Origin: Pseudonocardia oceani
GTDB taxonomy: Bacteria; Actinomycetota; Actinomycetes; Mycobacteriales; Pseudonocardiaceae
Length of the DNA stretch: 64,000 bases
Assembly (NCBI RefSeq): GCF_019263585.2
Contig: NZ_JADQDF010000001.1
Coordinates: 124,001 to 188,000 of the forward strand
Direction of reading: 5' to 3'
Shown: one piece after another, positions 7,788-16,279 of the stretch
Numbering within the stretch: the first letter of the stretch is position 1
Layout of the letters: every line of letters starts with the position of its first letter
The notes under the pieces: generated by a model
Seen by the model: the letters and a program-made list of their open reading frames with translations, nothing else
Database searches by the model: none
What the model was told of the DNA's origin: nothing
Translations under genes and position numbers: made by a program

Positions 7788-8350
7788 GGTTCCACCCCCA
7801 TCTCGTCCATCGCCAGCCGCAGGGCCTTGAGCCCGTAGAAGACCCGGCTGCGCAGTGTGCCGACCGGGACGCCCAGCTCGGCGGCGACCTCGGCGTGCGG
7901 GCGTCCGAGCAGGTGCGTCTGCACGACCGCCTCCCGGTGCTCGGGCCGGATCCGGCGCAGCGCCTCCTCGACCAGCCAGCCGTCGAGCACCGCCTGCTCG
8001 GTCGCGTCGACCGCGCGGCCCGGCGGTTCCGGCGGCTCCCCGGTCAGCGTGCGGCGCCAGGGTCGCACGGCCACGCGGCGGACCTCGTCGACGACGGCGT
8101 TGCGGGCGATCGCGAACAGCCACACCCGCAGGCTGGCCACCGACGGGTCGAAGCTGCCCGCCCGCCGCCACGCCCGCAGGAACACCTCCTGCACGACCTC
8201 CTGCGCCGTCCCCTCGTCGCGCAGCTGGCGCACGGCGTAGCGGTAGAGCTCCGGGCCGTGCGCGTCGTAGGCGGCCCGCAGCTCGGCCTCGCTGCCCAGC
8301 CCGGGCGCGGTCGAGGGCACCCGCCACCCCGTGTCCGGTACCCGCACCAC
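7784..8350 (-). CDS. ECF sigma factor, SigK-like
   Basis: A 188-residue ECF sigma. Region 2 is AAYDAHGPELYRYAVRQL to VQEVFLRAWRRAGSF; region 4 is RRIRPEHREAVVQTHLLG with the HTH AEVAAELGVPVGTLRSRVFYGL. It is encoded immediately upstream of, and overlapping, an RskA-type anti-sigma gene. A GTG at 8350 and another at 8347 are both possible starts. The promoter elements GTGAAC-N15-TGCGTA upstream match those of the CHRD gene, so autoregulation plus control of the CHRD-sortase pair is likely. SigK assignment rests on the RskA partner, not on a tree. Confidence 0.88.
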   Translation of the reverse strand: MVRVPDTGWRVPSTAPGLGSEAELRAAYDAHGPELYRYAVRQLRDEGTAQEVVQEVFLRAWRRAGSFDPSVASLRVWLFAIARNAVVDEVRRVAVRPWRRTLTGEPPEPPGRAVDATEQAVLDGWLVEEALRRIRPEHREAVVQTHLLGRPHAEVAAELGVPVGTLRSRVFYGLKALRLAMDEMGVEP

Positions 8351-8379
8351 ACCGCCCCCGCCCGTCCGTCAGGGGTGCA

Positions 8380-8406
8380 TACGCACGGGAGGCCGCCGGT
8401 GTTCAC
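8380..8406 (-). promoter_or_regulatory. Candidate autoregulated promoter of the ECF sigma operon
   Basis: Read on the minus strand: GTGAAC (8406-8401), 15-bp spacer, TGCGTA (8385-8380), about 30 bp before the start codon at 8350. Identical hexamers and spacing to 5714-5740. Confidence 0.65.
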
Positions 8407-8481
8407 CGCGGCCCCGACGGGTCTAGCATTCGCGCCCCGGTCGCGCGCCGCGGCCGGGGCAGGCAGCTCCGGAGGACCACG

Positions 8482-8895
8482 ATGGCGATCTCCCTCAACC
8501 CGTACCTGAACTTCCGCACCGGCACGCGCGAGGTCGTCGAGCACTACGCGTCGGTGTTCGGCGGCACCCCCACCGTCAGCACGTTCGCCGAGTCCGGCGG
8601 CATGGGCCTGGACGAGTCCGAGCAGCACAAGGTCATGCACGCCCAGCTCGTCACCGACAACGGGCTGACCCTGATGGCCGCCGACGTGCCCGACTCGATG
8701 GAGGTCGGCGCCAACGGCACCATCTCGCTCAGCGGCGACGACGAGGCGACGCTGCGCCGCTACTGGGACGGGCTGGTCGACGGCGGCAGCGTCACCGTGC
8801 CGCTGGAGAAGGCGCCCTGGGGCGACACGTTCGGCATGTGCACCGACCGGTTCGGCGTCGGCTGGATGGTCAACATCCTGGGGGCCGCGGCCTGA
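8482..8895 (+). CDS. PhnB-like VOC protein
   Basis: A 137-residue VOC-family protein of the PhnB/3-demethylubiquinone-methyltransferase-like group. Signature segments are LNPYLNFRTGTREVVEHYASVFGG, KVMHAQLVTDNGLTLMAAD and the C-terminal WGDTFGMCTDRFGVGWMVNI. ATG at 8482 has GGAGGA nine bases upstream. The family has no single known reaction; members are often misannotated as methyltransferases. Transcribed alone, divergent from the sigma operon. Confidence 0.87.
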   Translation: MAISLNPYLNFRTGTREVVEHYASVFGGTPTVSTFAESGGMGLDESEQHKVMHAQLVTDNGLTLMAADVPDSMEVGANGTISLSGDDEATLRRYWDGLVDGGSVTVPLEKAPWGDTFGMCTDRFGVGWMVNILGAAA

Positions 8896-9286
8896 GCCTC
8901 GCGGCGATGCTGTTCACGACCTGAACGGTGCTGCTCGCTCTTGCCGCTCTCTCTGGTGCCCTCGTCCCGGGCGGGGCGCTCGGCATGAGCGTCATGGCAG
9001 TGCTTGATCGGGCTCGCGCCCGGCTCCGCACCGGCAGCGGGGAGGACGTCCGCCCCTGCCTCAGCGCGCCGCGTCCGACTGCTGGTGCTCGGCGGCGCCC
9101 CCGGGGGTCTGGCGCGGGGTGGAGACGACCGGCGGTAAGCCAACCGGGCGGGTGGGGCGAACGGGTGGAGCGGGCGGGCGGTGACGGTGGCGCCGGATGG
9201 TCGGCCACCCCCGGTGGGCGCGCGTTCTCCACCATTCGTCGAACATGCATTCGACTCTTCTCGGTGGATCCTGCTAGAATTGCGGG
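8896..9286. other. 391-bp spacer holding an SOS-like box
   Basis: No credible gene is seen on either strand. The right end, 9231-9286, is less GC-rich than its surroundings and carries the SOS-like palindrome and the start region of the HNH gene. Confidence 0.6.
9239..9254. promoter_or_regulatory. LexA/SOS-like box upstream of the HNH gene
   Basis: TCGAACATGCATTCGA matches the actinobacterial LexA consensus TCGAAC-N4-GTTCGA at 11 of 12 defined positions. It lies 33 bp before the HNH gene start. In mycobacteria, members of the related 13E12/DUF222 repeat family are known to have SOS boxes. Confidence 0.6.
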
Positions 9287-10500
9287 ATGTCGCCGATCGG
9301 TTCCGAGTCGCCTTCCGAGGCGTTGCTGATCGAGCGGATCACGACACTGGAGGAACGGAAAGCCGCGATCGCGGCCGAGCAGAGCGAGGTCATTCTCGCG
9401 TTCGCTCGCGCCCACGCGGAATCACAGATCGCAGCAGGAACCGTCGAGCCCGAAGCGCTGGAACGCAGCATCGCCGCCCAGATCGGACTGGCCTGCCGGG
9501 TTTCCCCCACCGAGGGCCGGCGGCGGATTGGATGGCCCGCGACCTGCACGCCGGACACGGCCACGTGCGGGCGCTGTTCGCCGCCGGGCAGCTCAGCGAG
9601 TACCGCACCGCCACCATCATCGCCGCCACCGCACACCTGTCCCCGACCGAGCGGGCGCAGGTCGACCAGGCCCTGGCCGAACACCACGTCGACACCCTCG
9701 GGGTGCGGCGCGTCCACGACCTCACCCGCACCCTCGCCGCCCAGGTCGCACCGGAGAAGTTCGCAGCGCGCTGCCGCGCCGCCCGCACGGGCCGCCGCGT
9801 GTCAGTGCGGCCGGCCGCCGACGGGATGGCCGACCTCACCGCCCACCTGCCCGTCGCGGAGGCCGTGGCCTGCTACGCCGCACTCGCCGCCGCGGTCAAC
9901 GAGGCCGCGGTCAGCCCGGAACCGCTCACCCGCACCCGCGGGCAGGTCATGGCCGACACGTTCGTCGAACGCCTCACCGGGCAGGCCACCGCCCAGGACG
10001 TCAACGTCGAGATCCAGGTCCTGGTCCCCGTCGAAGCGCTGGTCGACCCCGGCAGCCCGCTCCCCGCGCAGATCCCCCGCCACGGACCCGTCCCGGTCGA
10101 CCTGCTCACCACCGGCACCGGACGCACCACCTGGCGACGCCTGGTCACCCGCGAGGGCGTGGTGATCGGCGGCGACTCCCGCAGCCGCCTGTTCACCGGC
10201 CGACTGGCCGCCCTCATCCGGGCCAGAGACGGTGGTCGGTGCCGGGAGTCCTCCTGCGACGCCCCGATCCGCCACCTCGACCACATCCACCGATGGGCCG
10301 ACGGCGGCACCACGACCGTCGACAACGGACGCGGGCTGTGCGCATTCCACAACCAGGTCCGAGAAACGCGAGGGTGGCGCGCGGAAACCGTCGGCTCCGG
10401 AATCGTCACGACCACACCCACCGGTGCCGAGTACGTTTCCACTGCCCTACCGATTACCCATCCGGTACCGGAGAATGCGGGGCACAGCTGCGTCGCGTGA
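9287..10500 (+). pseudogene. DUF222/HNH endonuclease, frameshifted
   Basis: Two frames together make one DUF222-HNH protein of the 13E12 repeat type. The first runs from ATG 9287 (SPIGSESPSEALLIERITTL) to GRRRIG near 9528. The second continues [19 protein letters not shown] and runs to the stop at 10500. The join needs one missing base near 9520-9535. The HNH domain is intact: GGRCRESSCDAPIRHLDHIH, then NGRGLCAFHNQVRE. Either the gene is inactivated by a 1-bp deletion or the assembly lost a base in the GC-rich run. An SOS-like box precedes it. Confidence 0.8.
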
Positions 10501-10977
10501 ATGTCATGGTGTCGATGCCGCATCTGCCGGCTGTCCGCGGCACGGGTGGCCGGACAGCTCCAGACGCAGATCTCGGCGTCGCGTGCAGAGCTGCGGCACA
10601 GCGGCGCCGCCCGCCGCCCAACTCGGGCTGGCGGCTTGACTGCCCGATCCCGGAGAGCAGCGCGCGCAGGGCCGCCTGCTCCGCGTCCAGCGCCTCCGCG
10701 CCGGCCGGGGTGATCGTCACCCAGCTCCGGGCGGCCCAGGCCCGTCTCCTGCCGGGTGGCGCAGCCTCGCGAGCGGCGTGACCTCGGCGACGACGGCCGT
10801 CGGCACGGACCACCACACCGCGGCGAACATCCCCGGATCCGGCACCCACCACCACCGGCGCAACCCCGGCCCACCCGCGAGGCCCGTGAACCGCTTCATG
10901 CAGGGCCGTCGCGATCGGCACCGTGCCGGACCGCGACGACGAGCCCTCACCACCCGGCTGACGCCAAGAGCGCCCGC
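10501..10977. other. Spacer with a winged-helix regulator remnant
   Basis: No intact gene. On the minus strand at about 10640-10740 the peptide WVTITPAGAEALDAEQAALR resembles the C-terminal wing and helix of a MarR/PadR-type regulator, followed by ALLSGIGQ. No matching N-terminal HTH is found in the same frame; the adjacent minus-strand segment 10740-10890 (RRWWWVPDPGMFAAVWW) is not recognisable. Interpreted as a decayed regulator. Confidence 0.4.
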
Positions 10978-11328
10978 TCAGCGCCGAGCCAGCCGCCGCC
11001 CCGTCCCCGCGCCGTAGTCGACGCCGTAGTGGGCGAACACGTCGGGCTCCTGCGCGGCCGTCAGCTCGCCGTCGGTCTCGATCGACGGGGCGTCCTTGAC
11101 CAGGGACTTCTCGTACCGCACCCGCACGGCCGACGGCGTGACCGTCGCCCCTGTGACCGGCACGAGCGCGAGGCGGTGGCGGCCGATGAAGCCGACCCGC
11201 ACCGTCACGAAGCTCGGCTGGTCGGTGGCGGTGTCGACGTAGACGGCCTCCATCGGGCCGATCTTGTCGCCGTCGGGGTCGACGACGTCGTAGCCCACCC
11301 AGTCGCGGAGATTCTCTGCAGGGAACAT
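10978..11328 (-). CDS. PRC-barrel domain protein
   Basis: A 116-residue soluble protein with a PRC-barrel: ENLRDWVGYDVVDPDGDKIG is the typical opening strand pattern, followed by MEAVYVDTATDQPSFVTV and HRLALVPVTGATV. The tail carries EPDVFAHYGVDYG. Such proteins are common in actinomycetes, often stress-associated; function is not established. ATG at 11328; it is divergent from the flavin monooxygenase gene, with about 30 bp between. Confidence 0.87.
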   Translation of the reverse strand: MFPAENLRDWVGYDVVDPDGDKIGPMEAVYVDTATDQPSFVTVRVGFIGRHRLALVPVTGATVTPSAVRVRYEKSLVKDAPSIETDGELTAAQEPDVFAHYGVDYGAGTGRRLARR

Positions 11329-11357
11329 GGGCGGAGTATCCCCCTAGGGTGGGCCCC

Positions 11358-12556
11358 GTGAACGTTCCGGACGCCGACGCGCCGGGGAGTGCGGCCCTGA
11401 TCGACGCCGCGGTGGACGCCGTGATCGTCGGAGGCGGCATCGGCGGCCTCGCCGCCGCGCTGGCCCTGGCCCGGACCGGGCGCACCACCCGCGTCCTGGA
11501 GCAGGCCCCGAGTTCGGCGAGGTCGGCGCCGGCCTGCAGCTCGCCCCCAACGCCACCCGCATCCTGCGCCACTGGGGCGTGCTCGACGAGGTCGTCGACC
11601 ACGGCGTCACCCCCCGGCGGCTCGTCCTGCGCGACGCCCTCGACGACCGCGAGCTCACCCACCTCGACCTCGCCCACCTCGCCCACCGCTACGGCGCGCC
11701 CTACGTCGTCGTCCACCGCAGCGACCTGCACGCCGTCCTCCTGCGCGCCTGCCGCGCCGCGGGCGTCGACCTCGTCACCGGCACCGCCGTCACCGACGTC
11801 GAGCACGGGCCCGACCACGCCGTCGCCGTGAGCGCACACCGCTGCGACACCGGCCGGATCGTGCTCGCCGCCGACGGCACCGCCTCCCGACTGCGCCGCC
11901 TGCTCAGCGACGACGAGCCCGTCAGCTCCGCCTACGTCGCCTACCGCGGCACCCTGCCGCTGGCCGAGCACCCCGACACCACCGACCTCGCCCTCGACGA
12001 CGTCGTCGTGCACGTCGGCCCGGGCTGCCACCTCGTCCAGTACCCCCTGCGCCGCGGCGAGGTCCTCAACCAGGTCGCCGTCTTCCGCTCGCCCGGCGCC
12101 CTCGCCGGCCACGAGGACTGGGGCACCCCCGACGAGCTCGACGCCGCCTTCGCCGCCACCTGCGCCACCGTCCGCGCCGCCCTGCCGAACCTCTGGCGCG
12201 ACCGCCGCTGGCGCATGTACGACCGCGAGCCGATCGGCACCTGGGTCCGGGGCCGCCTCGCCCTCACCGGGGACGCCGCCCACCCGATGCTCCAGTACCT
12301 CGCCCAGGGCGCCTGCCAGGCGATCGAGGACGCGGCGTGCCTGGCCGAGCAGGCCGACGCGCACCCCGACTGGGACGCCGCCCTCGCCGCCTACGCCGCG
12401 ACCCGCACCGTCCGCACCGCGCACGTCCAGCGCACGGCCCGGCAGTGGGGCGAGCTCTGGCACTGCGACGGCCTGTTCCGCGCCACCCGCAACGCCCTGC
12501 TGAGCGACCGCGACCCCGCGGACTACCGCTACATCGACTGGCTTCACGGACCGTGA
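11358..12556 (+). pseudogene. FAD-dependent aromatic monooxygenase (3-hydroxybenzoate 6-hydroxylase-like), frameshifted
   Basis: The N-terminal frame has the FAD Rossmann motif VIVGGGIGGLAAALALARTG and VLEQAP. Near 11508 the sequence CCCCGAGTTC loses one base, and the rest continues in another frame (EFGEVGAGLQLAPN would follow, then RILRHWGVLDEVV). The remainder is complete: LTGDAAHPMLQYLAQGACQA with the second FAD-contacting GD, and the C-terminal DYRYIDWLHGP typical of 3-hydroxybenzoate/salicylate hydroxylases. Total length would be about 399 residues. A 1-bp deletion or sequencing error; otherwise the gene looks under selection. Confidence 0.8.
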
Positions 12557-12664
12557 CCGGCGCGTTGCGCTCGCCTTACGTGTTGTGCGCGACCTTCTTG
12601 GACGCTCTCGGCTTTCCTCGCTAGTGTCACCGAGTCGACTGCACCACCTCCAGGAGCACCAGCC

Positions 12665-13036
12665 GTGGATCCACTCCCCCGTACGGGCACGCCCGGGCCC
12701 CCGCTCGCCCTGGGCGCGCGGCGCGCCGGGGAGGTGCTGGTCGTGTCGGTCGCCGGGGAGCTGGACGCGGCCACCACCCCCGAGCTGCAGGCGCTGCTCG
12801 ACCGCCACCGGCTGCCGGCGGCGCGGCACCTGGTGCTCGACCTCGGCGGCGTCACCTTCGCGTCCTCGGCGGGGGTCAACCTGCTCGTCGAGATCGCCGA
12901 TGCGCCCGCGCACGCCCCGGCGCTGCATCTCGCGGGCACGGAGAACCGCGTCGTGTCACGGCTGCTCGAGATCACCGGCCTGACCGGTGTCTTCTGCCTG
13001 CACCCCACCGTCGACGACGCCCTGCGGGAGCACTAG
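12665..13036 (+). CDS. STAS-domain anti-sigma factor antagonist
   Basis: A 123-residue single-domain STAS protein. Core: VLVVSVAGELDAATTPELQALL, then HLVLDLGGVTFASSAGVNLL, where Ser in FASSAG is the phosphorylatable position of SpoIIAA/RsbV-type antagonists. GTG start 8-9 bases after AGGAG. No kinase gene is adjacent, so its partner must be elsewhere. Confidence 0.88.
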   Translation: MDPLPRTGTPGPPLALGARRAGEVLVVSVAGELDAATTPELQALLDRHRLPAARHLVLDLGGVTFASSAGVNLLVEIADAPAHAPALHLAGTENRVVSRLLEITGLTGVFCLHPTVDDALREH

Positions 13037-13089
13037 AGCAGATCGCCGGGCGGCGGCAGCACGTCGTCGATCGCCACCCGGGACGAGCG

Positions 13090-13521
13090 TCACCCGACGG
13101 CGGAGAGCGCTCCGACACCCAGCGTGACCAGAAGCGCGACCTTCACGACCTCCGCCGCGACGTACACGATGTGCTCGCGGGAGCGGGGCAGGTCCTCCCC
13201 CGCGAGCACCCGGTCGCTGCGTCGGTTCAGCCGGGGCCGCAGCACCAGCAGCTGGGCGGCGAGCAGGACGGCCAGGGCGACGAGGGGCACCAGCACCGCG
13301 CCGGGGGCGTCCCCGACCGCCACCGCCACCGCGGCGACGACCAGCAGCACCCCCTCGGCGACGTTCAGGGCGCGGAACACGATCCGCCCGATGCCCAGGC
13401 CCAGCCGCACCGTGATGCCCGGGGCGCGGAACTTCAGCGGCGCCTCGAGGAAGGAGATGGCCAGGACCATCCCGAGCCAGACGAACGCCGCCGCGGCGGT
13501 GACGGAGGAGGAGGTCGACAC
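13090..13521 (-). CDS. Small integral membrane protein, four helices
   Basis: A 143-residue membrane protein with helices at about 7-27 (SVTAAAAFVWLGMVLAIS), 50-72, 74-98 and 118-140. The LEAPLKFRAPGIT loop after helix 1 is conserved in a family of actinobacterial membrane proteins of unknown function. GTG start at 13521, chosen because the first helix begins directly after it. Divergent from the TPM-domain gene with a 66-bp gap. Confidence 0.7.
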   Translation of the reverse strand: MSTSSSVTAAAAFVWLGMVLAISFLEAPLKFRAPGITVRLGLGIGRIVFRALNVAEGVLLVVAAVAVAVGDAPGAVLVPLVALAVLLAAQLLVLRPRLNRRSDRVLAGEDLPRSREHIVYVAAEVVKVALLVTLGVGALSAVG

Positions 13522-13587
13522 GCCCCGATCCTCCCAGGGACCGCACCCCGTTCTGCCGCCGTCCGCCCGACCCGGCACCATCGCGGA

Positions 13588-15186
13588 ATGGATCACCGTC
13601 GCGTGGTGCCCCGCCCGGCGTCCCGGGCGGCGCTCGCCGTCCTCGGGGTGCTGCTGGCCCTCGTCCTCGCCGCACCCGCGGCGCTCGCGCAGGAGGACGA
13701 CGTCTTCCCCGGTCTCGAACCGGGCGTCCGCGTCTACGACGAGACCGGCAGCTCCCTCACCCCGGCGCAGACGGCCGACCTGCAGGGCCGGCTCGACGCG
13801 CTGCGCGCCACCGGGGCCGACGCGGTGGTGCTCGTGCGCGCGCTCGACGCCTCCAGCGACGACACGTTCGACCAGGTGGAGGCGCTGCAGCAGGCGTGGG
13901 CCGCCCGCACCGGCGCCGACCAGGACACCGCCGTCGCGATCCTCGTCAACCGCAACCCCGACGACCCGACCGACGCGCGGGCCGGGGTGTTCGTCGGTCG
14001 GACCTTCGACGACGGCAACGTCCCACAGGACGAGCAGGAGGCGATCGTCGAGGACGCCCTGATCCCGCCGCTGCGCGACGGCGACGTCCACGGGAGCCTC
14101 GTCGCCGGGATCGGGCGGCTGTCCGACAGCATCCGGTTCGGGCCGCCGGTGAGCGCGGCCGAGCAGTGGGCGGCGAGCGCGTCGCGGAGCTGGCTGCCGA
14201 CCGCGGCGGTCGTGGCCGCGCTCGTCGCGCTGGTCGGGGCGGTCGGGCTGTTCCGCGGGCGGCGCACCACCGACCGGACCCCGGGGAAGCCGACCACCCG
14301 CAGGCCCGGCGACCTCCCGCCCGCCCTGGTCGGCGCCCTCGTGGCCGGCGGGCCGCCGGCCTCCCCGACGCCGGCGGTGCTGCTGGACCTGGCGACGCGC
14401 GGTGCCCTCGACATCGAGCCGGAGAGCGACGGCGGCACGTTCGGCAGCCCGACGGTGCGCCTGCGGCTGCGTGACGAGGGACGGCTGCGCGACGAGGGAC
14501 TGCTCCGCGACGACGTCGACCGCGCGGTCTGGAGCGCCCTCACCGACCGCGCCGAGGACGACGGGGACGGGCGGGTCGTCGACAGCGCCGCGCTCGCGAA
14601 GGTCGTCGGCGACCCGTCGGCGGTCCGGGCGGCCCTGCGCGCCCGGCTCGTCGCGGAGGGCTGGCTCGACGAGGGGGCGCGCGTGTCGCGGGCCTGGATC
14701 GGCGTGATCGCGGCGCTGGCCTGGCTCCTGCTGCTGGCCGGGTTCGTCGTCGGGGCGATCGGCGAGGCGCCGTGGCCGGTGTGGGCGGCCCTGGGCGGGC
14801 TCGCGGTGGCCGCGCTCGTCGCGACCGTGCTGGCCGTCTCCTACCCGAGCCTGTCCGTCGCGGGGCAGAACGCCGCGCTCCCGTGGATCGCCTACCGCGA
14901 CGGGATCGAGGCGGCGGTGAAGGACGAGCGCACCCGCCTGGACCTCGACGCCGTCCTCGCCGACGCCGTCGCCCTCGACCTCGCGTCCGCGCTCGGGCAC
15001 CGCGTCGAGGCCGCCGCGGCGTCGGGGCAGGCCGTCCGCGCGTTCGGGACGCCCGGCGACCCGGCCCGGTACGCCGCGTTCCCGTGGTGGGTCGCGTTCA
15101 CGACCACGACGACCCCGTCCTCGGGCGGCTCGACGGTCAGCGGCGGAGGCGCGGGCGGCGGGGGTGGCGCCGCGGGCAGCACCTGA
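13588..15186 (+). CDS. TPM-domain, multi-helix membrane protein
   Basis: A 532-residue exported membrane protein. Signal peptide ~1-35 (ALAVLGVLLALVLAAPAALAQ). Residues ~36-190 resemble a TPM_phosphatase domain (RVYDETGSSLTPAQTADLQ, GADAVVLVRALDA, DTAVAILVNRNP). A TM helix is at ~205-225; a cytoplasmic region (~240-370) contains GDLPPALVGALVAGGPPASPT and an imperfect LRDEGRLRDEGLLRD repeat; two more TM helices lie at ~373-395 and ~400-422. The tail is a Gly-rich GGGAGGGGG stretch. Architecture recalls DUF2207-type proteins. Function unknown. Confidence 0.78.
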   Translation: MDHRRVVPRPASRAALAVLGVLLALVLAAPAALAQEDDVFPGLEPGVRVYDETGSSLTPAQTADLQGRLDALRATGADAVVLVRALDASSDDTFDQVEALQQAWAARTGADQDTAVAILVNRNPDDPTDARAGVFVGRTFDDGNVPQDEQEAIVEDALIPPLRDGDVHGSLVAGIGRLSDSIRFGPPVSAAEQWAASASRSWLPTAAVVAALVALVGAVGLFRGRRTTDRTPGKPTTRRPGDLPPALVGALVAGGPPASPTPAVLLDLATRGALDIEPESDGGTFGSPTVRLRLRDEGRLRDEGLLRDDVDRAVWSALTDRAEDDGDGRVVDSAALAKVVGDPSAVRAALRARLVAEGWLDEGARVSRAWIGVIAALAWLLLLAGFVVGAIGEAPWPVWAALGGLAVAALVATVLAVSYPSLSVAGQNAALPWIAYRDGIEAAVKDERTRLDLDAVLADAVALDLASALGHRVEAAAASGQAVRAFGTPGDPARYAAFPWWVAFTTTTTPSSGGSTVSGGGAGGGGGAAGST

Positions 15187-15252
15187 CCCCTCCACGGGTC
15201 CGCGGCACCGGGTCCGTGGAATGCCGCCCGCCCCCGCCGAGTTGGTTGAGAG

Positions 15253-16272
15253 GTGAAGAAGATTGGCTTCCTGTCCTTCGGGCACTGGTCGGACTCGCCG
15301 CACTCGATGGTCCGGTCCGGCGCCGACTCCCTCCTGCAGTCGATCGAGCTCGCCGTCGCCGCGGAGGAGCTCGGGGCCGATGGGGCGTACTTCCGGGTGC
15401 ACCACTTCGCGCAGCAGCTGGCGTCGCCGTTCCCGCTGCTCGCCGCGGCGGGCGCCCGGACCAGCCGCATCGAGCTGGGCACCGGCGTCATCGACATGCG
15501 CTACGAGAACCCCCTCTACATGGCCGAGGACGCCGCCGCGGCCGACCTGATCTCCGGCGGCCGGCTGCAGCTCGGCATCAGCCGCGGATCGCCCGAGCAG
15601 GTGATCGACGGGTTCCGCTACTTCGGCCACGAGCCCGCCGAGGGCACGACCGACGCCGACATGGCCCGCGAGCACACCGCCGCGTTCCTCGACGCGATCC
15701 GGGGCGAGGGCTTCGCCCGGCCCAACCCGCGCCCGATGTTCCCCAACCCCCCGGGCCTGCTGCGCATCGAGCCGCATTCCCCCGGCCTGCGCGACCGCAT
15801 CTGGTGGGGCGCCGGATCGCGGGCGACGGCCGAGTGGACCGCGCGCCAGGGCATGAACCTCATGAGCTCGACGCTGCTCACCGAGGACACCGGCGTGCCC
15901 TTCCACCAGCTGCAGGCCGAGCAGATCCGGATCTTCCGCGACGCCTGGGCCGAGGCCGGTCACGACCGCGAGCCGCGGGTGTCGGTGAGCCGCAGCGTCT
16001 TCCCGATCGTCAGCGACCTCGACAAGCAGCTGTTCTGGCGCGAGCGGCACAGCACCGACCAGGTCGGCCACCTCGACGGCGGCAACGCGCGCTTCGGCCG
16101 CACCTACGCCGGGGAGCCGGACAAGCTCGTCGACGAGCTGGCCGAGGACGAGGCGATCGCCGCGGCCGACACCCTGCTGCTCACGGTGCCGACGCAGCTG
16201 GGCGTGGACTACAACGCCCACGTCGTGGAGTCCGTCCTCACCCACCTGGCGCCGGAGCTCGGCTGGCGCTGA
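15253..16272 (+). CDS. LLM-class flavin-dependent oxidoreductase
   Basis: A 339-residue luciferase-like (bacterial luciferase-fold TIM barrel) monooxygenase or F420/FMN oxidoreductase. Opening strand KKIGFLSFGHWSDSP, ELGADGAYFRVHHFAQQ (the family substrate/flavin region), and SGGRLQLGISRGSPEQV with the typical GR-x-x-x-G-x-G loop. GTG at 15253 is used because the first beta strand begins right after it; there is no convincing Shine-Dalgarno. First gene of the accessory catabolic region. Substrate unknown. Confidence 0.88.
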   Translation: MKKIGFLSFGHWSDSPHSMVRSGADSLLQSIELAVAAEELGADGAYFRVHHFAQQLASPFPLLAAAGARTSRIELGTGVIDMRYENPLYMAEDAAAADLISGGRLQLGISRGSPEQVIDGFRYFGHEPAEGTTDADMAREHTAAFLDAIRGEGFARPNPRPMFPNPPGLLRIEPHSPGLRDRIWWGAGSRATAEWTARQGMNLMSSTLLTEDTGVPFHQLQAEQIRIFRDAWAEAGHDREPRVSVSRSVFPIVSDLDKQLFWRERHSTDQVGHLDGGNARFGRTYAGEPDKLVDELAEDEAIAAADTLLLTVPTQLGVDYNAHVVESVLTHLAPELGWR

Positions 16273-16279
16273 CCGGGCC

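Noticed and set aside
15190..15225. TCCACGG...CCGTGGA as a terminator after the TPM gene
   Set aside because: Only 7-bp arms with a loop of about 16 bases and no T-tract; too weak to call.
13090..16245. Very long open frame on the minus strand (over 1000 codons)
   Set aside because: It is antisense to the TPM-domain and LLM genes, rich in Arg/Gly/Asp, and has no family motif except its last ~143 residues, which are the real small membrane protein. High GC makes such frames common.
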